DNA of 5,452 nucleotides from Geopsychrobacter sp. (lineage in GTDB: Bacteria; Desulfobacterota; Desulfuromonadia; Desulfuromonadales; Geopsychrobacteraceae). Below, piece after piece: positions 1 to 5,421 of this stretch (positions are counted from its first letter, which is position 1; each line of letters opens with the position of its first letter). The notes under the pieces were generated by a model. It ran no database searches. It saw nothing but the letters and a program-made list of their open reading frames with translations, and was not told the origin of the DNA. The translations under genes and the position numbers were made by a program. The stretch spans positions 1 to 5,452 of the forward strand of contig JAUXIR010000144.1 of the NCBI GenBank assembly GCA_030620915.1, in the 5' to 3' direction.

Positions 1-198
1 CCCATAATCCTTCGCATCTTGCTGGTTATTTGACGCTCCAGCTGCGTTGTACTTTACAACTGTATAGCTACAGCTATGCAATTGAAAGCACGCCTTGCCG
101 GCACGCCAAATCCCAGCGCAATCTTGCGAACTTTTATGAGATACATGGCACTAGTCCCCTGGACCATTAATTCAGGTCGCTTGGGGATGCTTCCGCCT
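1..198. other. Non-coding region dense in short inverted repeats, possibly part of a dispersed repeat
   Basis: No convincing gene is visible here. Frame 3 on the plus strand is open from the window edge to a TAA at 168-170. It gives a Tyr/Leu/Cys-rich peptide I do not recognise, so it could be the end of an upstream gene but more likely is chance or repeat-derived. Dyads are packed closely: GTTGTA (46-51) with TACAAC (55-60), a longer imperfect dyad 57-69 with 72-84, CGCAA (117-121) with TTGCG (124-128), and TCCCC (155-159) with GGGGA (183-187). The heptamer GCACGCC also occurs twice, at 88-94 and 101-107. None is followed by a T-run, so none is a standard terminator. I infer a repeat or structured regulatory remnant. 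Confidence 0.4.
57..84. repeat. Imperfect 13-bp inverted repeat (hairpin)
   Basis: CAACTGTATAGCT (57-69) is followed after two bases by AGCTATGCAATTG (72-84). The arms are complementary except at two positions, one of which can form a G-U pair in RNA. The core ATAGCT-AC-AGCTAT (64-77) is perfect. The repeat overlaps a second perfect dyad, GTTGTA-CTT-TACAAC (46-60), so the two hairpins would be mutually exclusive in RNA. There is no T-tract, so this is not an intrinsic terminator. Its function is unknown. Confidence 0.6.
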
Positions 199-227
199 TT
201 GACTTGCCTCTCTAATTAAACTATATC
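199..227 (+). promoter_or_regulatory. Candidate sigma70 promoter for the diguanylate cyclase gene
   Basis: TTGACT (199-204, five of six matches to the -35 consensus) is separated by 17 bases from TATATC (222-227, four of six matches to the -10 consensus). The spacer is AT-rich on its downstream side. Transcription would start near 233-236, giving a leader of about 110 nt before the chosen start codon at 345. It is the best promoter-like pair seen upstream of this gene. It is a sequence-only prediction. Confidence 0.5.
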
Positions 228-264
228 TGTTTCGACTGTTATCTGAATATGGGTCCAGCAGCCA

Positions 265-295
265 GTCGGGCTTGCCATAATCCGGCAAGTCCGAC
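265..295 (+). promoter_or_regulatory. Strong leader hairpin upstream of the diguanylate cyclase gene
   Basis: GTCGGGCTTGCC (265-276) pairs with GGCAAGTCCGAC (284-295) around the 7-nt loop ATAATCC. That makes a 12-bp stem with a single G-U pair at 270/290. It lies inside the predicted leader, about 50 nt before the start codon. A T-rich run, TTCTTTTT (308-315), follows 12 nt after the stem, too far for a classic intrinsic terminator. It may be an mRNA-stability element, a protein-binding hairpin or an attenuator half. I do not see the conserved elements of a GEMM c-di-GMP riboswitch. Confidence 0.55.
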
Positions 296-344
296 AGTCT
301 GCCAGGGTTCTTTTTGTCCGATCTGTCACGAATATGGAATTTAT

Positions 345-1754
345 ATGGTTGCCAAGAAAAAAATCCTGATCGTCGATGACGAGTTTTTTTTCAGAGATGT
401 TCTAAAGAACGCACTCAAGGATCGTTACGATATCATTGAAGGAAAAAATGGTGACGAAGCCATCTCCCTTGCCTTAGCCCATAAACCGGATCTGATTATT
501 ATTGATGTCATAATGCCTGGTCGAAGCGGCATTGATGCCTGCATGGTCCTTAAGCACAAGCCCGAAACAAGAAAGATCCCCGTTGTTTTATTTACCTCAC
601 TTGCCAAAAAAGAGGATATCGTCCTTGGGATTAAGGCCGGGGCGGATGATTACATCGTAAAACCGATGTGTCTTCCTGAAGTCCTTGCAAGGGTCGATGC
701 GCATCTCAGAACAAAGGATTATTATGCTGAGCTGGAACATGAGGACCTTCTATTACTGTTAGAACTTTCAGAAAACATTTCCGCCATACGCAACCCCATG
801 ACAATCCTGCGTTTAATTGTTGAAAAAATGTCGGTAATTATCGATGTTGCACGATGCTCAATCGTCAGCATCAACAACAAGGGAGATCTTTTTGTCAAGG
901 CAAGCAATGATTTGGATGAAAATGAAGAAATAAGACTCGAGCTCTACAAATATCCGGAAATCCGTAAATCCCTCGAATCAAAACAGCCCGTTATAATAAA
1001 TAATATAAAAAATGATCCCCTGATGGATTCCGTCAGGAAGCACATAGGTGAACTTTCATATAACTCTATTGTTGTCATTCCGATCATTAAAAAAGAGAGC
1101 ATCATCGGCACGTTCTTTTTAAGGACAGCCACTCCATTAAAGGATGGAATCACCGAAAGAATCTGCAAAGTCTGTCAGCTGGTCGCCAATATTTCGGCAA
1201 ATGCGCTGGAAAATGCGATGCTTTTCGATTCGATGAAGACTGCGCAAGATTTTTTTGAAGAGATGTCGATTCGTGATGGCCTGACAAAGCTATACAATCA
1301 CCGTCATTTCTACAAACGCCTTGAGGAGGAATTCAGCAGGGCGGCCCGCTACAATGAGCCTCTTTCTCTTATTTTTTTCGACATCGATGATTTTAAACGG
1401 ATCAATGACAATTACGGGCATATCCGTGGCGATGAAGTACTCAAGAAAATTGGGCTCACCATGGCGAGTATCGCCAGAGAGAGTGATCTTCCTTCACGCT
1501 ATGGAGGGGATGAGTTTGCCGTTATCCTGCCTAATACCTCGGCCGAAGGGGCCCTGGATGTGGCTAAGCGACTCAGCGCAACGATAAAGAGCCTCAAATT
1601 TGACAATCTGGGTGGCGAGAAGGTCACCATCAGTTCAGGGGTCGCAACCTTTATCGACAAAAAAATAAAATCCTATGATCGCCTGGTATGGCATGCCGAC
1701 GGGGCGATGTACAAGGCCAAGGCACAAGGGAAGGACCATGTTGCTCAGGCCTAG
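345..1754 (+). CDS. Response regulator receiver-GAF-GGDEF diguanylate cyclase
   Basis: This is a 469-residue cytoplasmic signalling protein predicted to make cyclic di-GMP from two GTP when its receiver is phosphorylated. Residues 1-122 form a CheY-like receiver with the acidic pair D11/D12, phospho-acceptor D54, T84 and K106 all present. A leucine-rich helix (about 124-147) leads to a GAF-like domain (about 150-293). After a helical linker the GGDEF domain starts at RDGLT (310-314). By alignment with PleD the metal and substrate residues are D346, N354, D363 and D389, with the active-site motif GGDEF at 387-391. The inhibitory I-site RESD (378-381) is intact, so product inhibition is expected. 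I chose the ATG at 345 because it starts directly before the receiver (MVAKKKILIVDDE) and has GGAA six bases upstream. The frame is open further up to an ATG at 249, but that adds 32 residues covering the leader hairpin with no Shine-Dalgarno. No cognate histidine kinase is in the window. The gene is more AT-rich than its neighbours. Function is confident; the input signal is unknown. Confidence 0.93.
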   Translation: MVAKKKILIVDDEFFFRDVLKNALKDRYDIIEGKNGDEAISLALAHKPDLIIIDVIMPGRSGIDACMVLKHKPETRKIPVVLFTSLAKKEDIVLGIKAGADDYIVKPMCLPEVLARVDAHLRTKDYYAELEHEDLLLLLELSENISAIRNPMTILRLIVEKMSVIIDVARCSIVSINNKGDLFVKASNDLDENEEIRLELYKYPEIRKSLESKQPVIINNIKNDPLMDSVRKHIGELSYNSIVVIPIIKKESIIGTFFLRTATPLKDGITERICKVCQLVANISANALENAMLFDSMKTAQDFFEEMSIRDGLTKLYNHRHFYKRLEEEFSRAARYNEPLSLIFFDIDDFKRINDNYGHIRGDEVLKKIGLTMASIARESDLPSRYGGDEFAVILPNTSAEGALDVAKRLSATIKSLKFDNLGGEKVTISSGVATFIDKKIKSYDRLVWHADGAMYKAKAQGKDHVAQA

Positions 1755-1776
1755 CCTATAAGTTCGCGGATAACTG

Positions 1777-1817
1777 CCTGGGATTAAACTCCAGGACCTC
1801 GGGCGCAAGCTTACGCC
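1777..1817. terminator. Weak dyads between convergent genes, possible transcript end
   Basis: The 120-bp gap between the cyclase stop and the stop of the opposite-strand regulator holds two modest dyads. CCTGG (1777-1781) can pair with CCAGG (1791-1795). GGCGCAAG (1802-1809) pairs with CTTACGCC (1810-1817) with one mismatch, followed by TTCTTCT. Neither has a proper poly-T tract. They may help end transcription of the cyclase gene, but this is a weak call. Confidence 0.22.
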
Positions 1818-1874
1818 TTCTTCTGAACCGGTCTCTTGAGTCTGCCTGGATGGCCGAAACAGGCTTTCAAAGCT

Positions 1875-3356
1875 TCAGCCAGATCTGTTCCCGCCCCCCA
1901 CCGTCTTCCCATTCGGTGAGCTTGACTCTTCCGCAAGCTCACCGAGTCTTTTCAAGGCAGATTCAAGCCTATCGCTGTAAGGGTGGGCACAGGACAGGCG
2001 GATGCAGTTGCGATAACGCCGTTGCGAGGTGAATAATGAACCGGGTGCGATCCCTATCCCCTCGGCCAGTGCCTGGTAATAGAGAGTATCGGTATCGATC
2101 TCCTCCGGCAGGACCGCCCAGAGCAGAAAGCCCCCCTCCGGTCGGGTCAGCCGGGTATTTTCCGGGAAGAAGCGCGCCACCGCAGCCGAGACCAGTCCCA
2201 CCTGTTTTTTACATTTTGCCGCATAACCCTTCAGATGCTTGCCATAGCGGCCAGCCGCCAGGTACTCAGCCAGAGTGAGCTGGGCCGGGCGGTTCGAATT
2301 CATCGAGACCGCCATCTTGCGCTTGAGCAGGGCAGGGCGATGATCCTTCGCCCAGATCCAACCGATCCGAAACCCCGGGGCCAACATCTTGGAGAAAGAG
2401 GAGATGAAGATGCTGCTGCCGTTATCGGCAAATGAGCCGATCGCGCGCGGCCGCACCCCGGAAAAAGGCAGATCGCCGACGATATCATCCTCGATCAATG
2501 GCACGTTGCGCGCGGCGAAGAGCTCTGCCAATTCAAGCTTCTTGTCATCCGGGGTGAGGCAGCCGAAGGGATTGTTGAAGTTGGGCTGCAGAATACAGGC
2601 CTTGACCGGGTAGCTGTCCAATGCCTGGCTCAACCTCTCGACATCGACCCCGGTCTCCGGGTCGGTCGGGATCTCCAGTGCGTAGATACCGAGGGTTTCC
2701 AGAATTTGCAGATAGCCGAAATAACAGGGCGACTCAACCGCCACCGTGTCTCCTGGGCCCGCCAGCGCGGAGAGCGCAAGGTAGAGGGCTTCGGTGCCCC
2801 CGTGGGTGATGATGATATCGTCCATGTGCGCGCTGATGCCCGCTTCGAGCATATGGAAGGCGATCTGGGCGCGCAGCTTCTTATTCCCCGCAACCTCCTC
2901 GTAGCCATAGGCATTTTCGTGCGAATTGGCGGTCTGGCGGGCAATGCGGGTCAATTCCGCCACCGGCAGCAGTTCCGGCGAGGGCGTCGCCGCCCCCAGG
3001 GGTATAATGCTGGTGTCGGCCATGGCGTTCAACACGTCGAAATGGAAATTGAACGAATCGACCCGGGTCGGCTGGAGCTCGGGATTTGAAACTCGCGGTG
3101 CCGGAATCTCCCGCAAGCGTCGACGCACGTAGAAACCTGACTGCGGCCGCGCCTCGATCCGCCCTTCCGCCTCGAGATCAAGATAGGCCTTCATCACGGT
3201 ACTGATGCTCACCCGACTCTTGCGGCTCATGGCACGCAACGAGGGGAGCCGGTCACCCGGCAGCAGCGCACCGGTCTCGATCGCAACCCCGATATTGCGG
3301 ATCACCGACTCATATTTGTAGCCCTCATCGGTCTGTTGCTCCTCAAGCTTCGTCAT
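1875..3356 (-). CDS. MocR-family transcriptional regulator (GntR wHTH fused to class I aminotransferase fold), YdcR-like
   Basis: This 493-residue protein has the standard MocR architecture and length. A GntR-type winged helix (about residues 14-78, with PGDRLPSLR at 33-41 and a Ser-rich recognition helix near 50-60) is joined by a linker to an aminotransferase-like domain (about 115-475). The PLP-binding residues are present: K323 in SSFSKMLAPGFRIGW for the internal aldimine, the NFNNP motif (259-263), the acidic pair D290/D291 facing the pyridine nitrogen, aromatic Y212, and R453 for a substrate carboxylate. Such proteins usually act as PLP- or amino-compound-responsive regulators; some may keep residual aminotransferase activity. 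From memory the motif pattern is closest to E. coli YdcR. The start ATG has GGAG five bases upstream (3362-3365 on the plus strand). The gene is divergent from the MFS transporter, its likely target, and converges with the cyclase gene. The last 16 or so residues are a Gly/Ser/Asn-rich tail beyond the fold. The ligand cannot be read from the sequence. Confidence 0.93.
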   Translation of the reverse strand: MTKLEEQQTDEGYKYESVIRNIGVAIETGALLPGDRLPSLRAMSRKSRVSISTVMKAYLDLEAEGRIEARPQSGFYVRRRLREIPAPRVSNPELQPTRVDSFNFHFDVLNAMADTSIIPLGAATPSPELLPVAELTRIARQTANSHENAYGYEEVAGNKKLRAQIAFHMLEAGISAHMDDIIITHGGTEALYLALSALAGPGDTVAVESPCYFGYLQILETLGIYALEIPTDPETGVDVERLSQALDSYPVKACILQPNFNNPFGCLTPDDKKLELAELFAARNVPLIEDDIVGDLPFSGVRPRAIGSFADNGSSIFISSFSKMLAPGFRIGWIWAKDHRPALLKRKMAVSMNSNRPAQLTLAEYLAAGRYGKHLKGYAAKCKKQVGLVSAAVARFFPENTRLTRPEGGFLLWAVLPEEIDTDTLYYQALAEGIGIAPGSLFTSQRRYRNCIRLSCAHPYSDRLESALKRLGELAEESSSPNGKTVGGGNRSG

Positions 3357-3365
3357 CTTCGCTCC

Positions 3366-3405
3366 AACTGTTATGTAGGTAATCGCGACAAACTGTAACT
3401 GTTAT
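3366..3405. promoter_or_regulatory. Candidate MocR operator: 9-bp direct repeats 31 bp apart
   Basis: AACTGTTAT occurs exactly at 3366-3374 and again at 3397-3405. A third partial copy, AACTGT (3391-3396), directly abuts the second. The 31-bp offset is about three helical turns, putting both sites on the same DNA face. MocR dimers such as GabR are known to bind direct repeats with a similar separation. One copy sits just upstream of the regulator's ribosome binding site and the other overlaps its predicted -10 box. Assignment to this regulator is inferred. Confidence 0.5.
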
Positions 3406-3432
3406 CCTATGCAGAACTCGATTAATTTACAA
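3404..3432 (-). promoter_or_regulatory. Candidate promoter of the MocR regulator gene
   Basis: Read on the minus strand, TTGTAA (plus positions 3427-3432, four of six -35 matches) is followed after 17 bases by TAGGAT (3404-3409, four of six -10 matches). Transcription would start near 3397, giving a leader of about 40 nt with room for the GGAG ribosome binding site. The candidate operator repeat at 3397-3405 covers the -10 box and start site, which would suit autorepression. Confidence 0.4.
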
Positions 3433-3455
3433 GGATCGGACAACAGATCTATGGT
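3426..3455 (+). promoter_or_regulatory. Candidate promoter of the MFS transporter gene
   Basis: TTTACA (3426-3431) and TATGGT (3450-3455) are 18 bases apart and each matches the sigma70 consensus moderately. The -35 box overlaps the -35 box of the opposing regulator promoter. The AACTGTTAT repeats would be centred roughly 60 and 90 bases upstream of the expected start, positions typical for an activator. Weak boxes of this kind often need an activator. Confidence 0.35.
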
Positions 3456-3487
3456 TCAGTTGCAATTTAAGGGATCGAGGTGAACAT

Positions 3488-4705
3488 ATGCACGAACAGG
3501 ATGAGTCGATAAAAGGGTTTCCTTACCGCGCGGTTTCCGGCGGCCTGCTGGCGATGTTTCTCGCCTTCGGGGTGGGCCGCTTCGCCTATACGCCGTTGCT
3601 GCCACTGATGCTGGAGCGGACCGGGCTGGCCGTCGACATGGCGGGTTATCTGGCCACGATGATGTACCTCGGTTACCTGAGCGGTTCGCTTGTGGTGACC
3701 AGGACCCTCGCCAGCTTCGGGGCCACGCGGATGTTGGGTTGCGGCTTGATCCTGCTGGTGCTGGCGAGCGCGGCGATGTCTGGCGGGGATCTGTTCGGCT
3801 ACTGGGCCTGTGTCATGTTCGGCATCGGGGTATCTTCGGCGATGGTCTTCCTCGCGACGCTCTCACTGGTTTTAGGGGTGTTTCTTGATTACGGGGCGGG
3901 TTGGCTGACGGCTTTTCTCTATGCCGGCATCGGTGCGGGGATTGTCCTGATCGGCCTCGCGGTCCCGGAAATCGGCCAAGCAGCCAGCTGGCGTGAGGCA
4001 TGGTTTTTTGTCGCTCTGGCGGCCTTGCTGGTTGGAATCTTGTGCCTCTTCCTGCTCAGGCCCTATGGCCGGAAACAGCAACAGGGGCAATCCACAGCGG
4101 TAGCATGGCCAACGCCCGGGGCAAAACGATCCGCATATTATCTGATCGCCGCCTATTTCCTGCATGGCTTCGCCTACACCATCGGCGGCACCTTCATGGT
4201 TGCGATGCTCGCAGAATTTCCCGGCCTGCAGGGCCAGGCCCATAGCGGCTGGATTCTGATCGGGGCGATGGTCATCCCCTCCTGCATGGCCTGGCCTTTC
4301 GTCGCATCACGCCTGGGTGAGGTTAAAACCGTCACCATCCTGCTCGCTTTGCTCGCCCTGGCCAACCTTATTATGGTGGCCTGGCCGACTCAAAGCGGAA
4401 TCCTGGTCGCGGCCACAGTCTTCGGCAGTACCTTCCTGACGATTCCCGGGCTGGTTCTGGGCCGACTCGCCAAGCTGGCCGGCAGTCAAAAAGATCAGAT
4501 AACCGGCCTGGCCACCATCCTGTTCGGCATCGCCATGGCCCTCGGCCCATCGGTCGGCGGATATGTCGCCAAACTAACCGGCTCCTTCGACCGCTCACTC
4601 TTCATGGCCGCTATCACGCTACTTGCGGCGGCGGGGATCAGTATGCTGGCCGAACCGACAAAAAGCGTTGAGGAATGCGCGGCCGCCATACAGGGTGAAG
4701 CCTAG
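3488..4705 (+). CDS. YbfB/YjiJ-family MFS transporter (MFS_4-like)
   Basis: This 405-residue inner-membrane protein looks like a major facilitator superfamily member of the YbfB/YjiJ group. The family signature is at the first membrane helix (FGVGRFAYTPLLPLM, 27-41). About twelve hydrophobic segments are visible, near 15-37, 50-70, 80-99, 104-130, 136-158, 168-190, 214-240, 252-273, 280-300, 303-325, 336-361 and 369-387. A polar central loop (about 191-212, RPYGRKQQQ) divides the two six-helix halves. The size is normal for the family and no frameshift is seen. The ATG has GAGGTGA upstream (3477-3483), a strong ribosome binding site at suitable spacing. The gene is divergent from the MocR regulator and probably controlled by it. 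The family's substrates are poorly known; export or uptake of an amino acid or amine-like compound would fit the regulator, but that is inference from context. Confidence 0.9.
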   Translation: MHEQDESIKGFPYRAVSGGLLAMFLAFGVGRFAYTPLLPLMLERTGLAVDMAGYLATMMYLGYLSGSLVVTRTLASFGATRMLGCGLILLVLASAAMSGGDLFGYWACVMFGIGVSSAMVFLATLSLVLGVFLDYGAGWLTAFLYAGIGAGIVLIGLAVPEIGQAASWREAWFFVALAALLVGILCLFLLRPYGRKQQQGQSTAVAWPTPGAKRSAYYLIAAYFLHGFAYTIGGTFMVAMLAEFPGLQGQAHSGWILIGAMVIPSCMAWPFVASRLGEVKTVTILLALLALANLIMVAWPTQSGILVAATVFGSTFLTIPGLVLGRLAKLAGSQKDQITGLATILFGIAMALGPSVGGYVAKLTGSFDRSLFMAAITLLAAAGISMLAEPTKSVEECAAAIQGEA

Positions 4706-4718
4706 GCGGCTTAGCGTC

Positions 4719-4792
4719 CCCTCTCCCTGAGGGAGAGGGCCAGGGAGAGGGGGAAAGTCTCGGCAATTGCCACCAGTCCCCCCTCAGGGAGA
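4719..4792. repeat. GC-rich inverted repeat cluster between convergent genes, possible bidirectional terminator
   Basis: CCCTCTCCCT (4719-4728) and AGGGAGAGGG (4730-4739) form a perfect 10-bp dyad around one G. A related motif, CAGGGAGAGGGGGA, follows at 4741-4754. A 12-bp segment, TCTCCCTGAGGG (4722-4733), recurs inverted as CCCTCAGGGAGA (4781-4792), so a longer hairpin can compete with the short one. A further perfect palindrome, GGCAATTGCC (4762-4771), lies between. Similar CCCTCTCCCT/AGGGAGAGGG repeats are dispersed in many proteobacterial genomes. The cluster sits between the stops of two convergent genes and could end transcripts from both sides, but there is no T-tract. Confidence 0.7.
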
Positions 4793-4796
4793 AGGC

Positions 4797-5054
4797 TCAG
4801 CTCGCTTCGGCAAGCTGGATATGTTGGCTCAAAGCCTGCGCCAGCTGATCGGGGCAGCTGGTGCCGTTACGGCATTGAATACCATCCAGCAGTTCAATCA
4901 CCTCACTGCAGGGCTTCCCCGCCACCAGGCGTGAAATCGCCTGCAGGTTGCCGTTACAACCACCGATAAACTTCGCCGCAGTCAGCAAATCATCTTCAAT
5001 TTCAAAGTCGATAAACTTTGCACAGGAGCCTTGAGTCGCAAAGGTATTGTTCAT
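4797..5054 (-). CDS. Small TSCPD-domain protein (TIGR03905-like, four conserved cysteines)
   Basis: This 85-residue protein belongs to the small TSCPD group, related to the C-terminal domain of vitamin B12-dependent (class II) ribonucleotide reductase. The signature TSCPDQLAQAL lies at 65-75, and GGCNGNLQAISRLVAG (31-46) is the other well-conserved block. The four cysteines expected for the family are C11, C33, C61 and C67; C49 is an additional one. Arranged this way they suggest metal binding, probably zinc, though this is not demonstrated here. The protein is nearly all domain and has no signal peptide or membrane segment, so it should be cytoplasmic. The start ATG has AAGGGA five bases upstream (plus positions 5060-5065). 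It is a single gene with no reductase gene nearby, convergent with the transporter. Its biochemical role is not established; family assignment is strong, function is open. Confidence 0.88.
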   Translation of the reverse strand: MNNTFATQGSCAKFIDFEIEDDLLTAAKFIGGCNGNLQAISRLVAGKPCSEVIELLDGIQCRNGTSCPDQLAQALSQHIQLAEAS

Positions 5055-5186
5055 TTTTGTCCCTTCTGTTCTGGAGTGGCGGCAAACATAGCAAAAAGCA
5101 TATGAATGATGAAGCCTTTTATTGTTCCATCACGCCAATAAAAACTATGGACTGTAGTCCAAGCTTTTCTAGTGCTACTCATATTT
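5055..5186 (-). promoter_or_regulatory. Upstream region of the TSCPD gene with a 14-bp dyad
   Basis: This stretch should hold the promoter of the small TSCPD gene. On the minus strand the best pair I find, TTCATC and TATGTT with a 17-base spacer, matches the consensus poorly. A clean dyad TGGACT-GT-AGTCCA lies at 5148-5161, about 94 bases upstream of the start codon, and looks like a possible repressor or activator site. I see no gene here: the plus-strand frame that crosses it lacks a ribosome binding site and continues into the repeat at 5187-5256. Confidence 0.4.
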
Positions 5187-5256
5187 CGTCATTCCCGCGA
5201 AGGCGGGAATCCAGTGTTTTTATGAAGCGTGGATCCCCGCATTCGCGAGGATGACG
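5187..5256. repeat. 70-bp REP/MITE-like element with two hairpins and terminal inverted repeats
   Basis: The element begins CGTCAT and ends ATGACG. The first 13 bases match the reverse complement of the last 13 at 11 positions. The left half is a perfect hairpin, ATTCCCGC-GAAG-GCGGGAAT (5191-5210). The right half is a second hairpin, ATCCCCGC-ATTC-GCGAGGAT (5233-5252), with one mismatch. An AT-rich linker separates them. The left motif fits the pattern ATTCCC-N8-GGGAAT known from the neisserial dRS3 repeat and from similar repeats in many proteobacteria. The paired-hairpin layout resembles BIME or MITE units mobilised by REP-associated transposases. I see no target-site duplication. Confidence 0.82.
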
Positions 5257-5294
5257 ATCTTTGACCTTGTTTATTTCCTAGCACATCAAAGATC
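5256..5294. repeat. 9-bp inverted repeat with 21-nt loop beside the REP-like element
   Basis: GATCTTTGA (5256-5264) and TCAAAGATC (5286-5294) are exact reverse complements separated by 21 AT-rich bases. The left arm starts on the last base of the REP-like element. It could be a protein-binding dyad or the border of a larger mobile unit. There is no T-tract after the right arm. Confidence 0.5.
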
Positions 5295-5421
5295 AGGCCC
5301 TACGCTGTACTGCGCAGAAGGGCATGTACGGCGACAGCATTGCTGGTTTTCCCTGATGCGATGGCGCCTGGTGATAGACTGGGGTCAAGAGGATGAGCAC
5401 GAAGACAGTCTCGGAGCCCGT
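5295..5421 (+). promoter_or_regulatory. Leader region of the partial downstream gene, with a hairpin
   Basis: CGCTGTAC (5303-5310) pairs with GTACGGCG (5326-5333), allowing one G-U pair. The stem can extend inward through TGC (5311-5313) with GCA (5322-5324). A short dyad CAGCA-T-TGCTG follows (5335-5345). GGAG at 5413-5416, five bases before the ATG at 5422, is the ribosome binding site of the next gene. No convincing sigma70 promoter is visible. A ten-codon frame (ATG at 5393, TGA at 5423-5425) overlaps the next start as ATGA. Confidence 0.35.

Noticed and set aside
46..128. CRISPR array or tRNA suggested by the clustered short repeats
   Set aside because: The repeats are short, of different sequence and not regularly spaced, and no cloverleaf or TPsiC-like segment can be drawn.
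54..146. 30-codon minus-strand frame at the left edge
   Set aside because: Short, with no recognised domain, and lying entirely over the dyad cluster; not distinguishable from chance.
249..344. N-terminal extension of the cyclase starting at ATG 249
   Set aside because: It lacks a Shine-Dalgarno sequence, encodes a Cys/Pro-rich stretch unlike any receiver domain start, and merely translates the leader hairpin. The ATG at 345 begins exactly at the receiver domain.
235..344. GEMM-type c-di-GMP riboswitch in the cyclase leader
   Set aside because: The context invites it, but the conserved core sequences and two-helix layout of the GEMM aptamers are not seen; only one hairpin is clear.
1688..3132. 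Several plus-strand open frames opposite the MocR gene (for example 2036-2278, 2706-3089)
   Set aside because: They are antisense shadows of a long, well-supported coding sequence with all family motifs; they show no recognisable domains.
4000..4243. Frames within the MFS gene on both strands
   Set aside because: They are shadow frames inside an intact transporter gene, with no supporting start signals or domains.
5018..5254. 78-codon plus-strand frame overlapping the TSCPD gene start and the repeat
   Set aside because: It has no ribosome binding site, and its C-terminal part (PRRRESS...) is the usual translation of the CGTCATTCCCGCG repeat.
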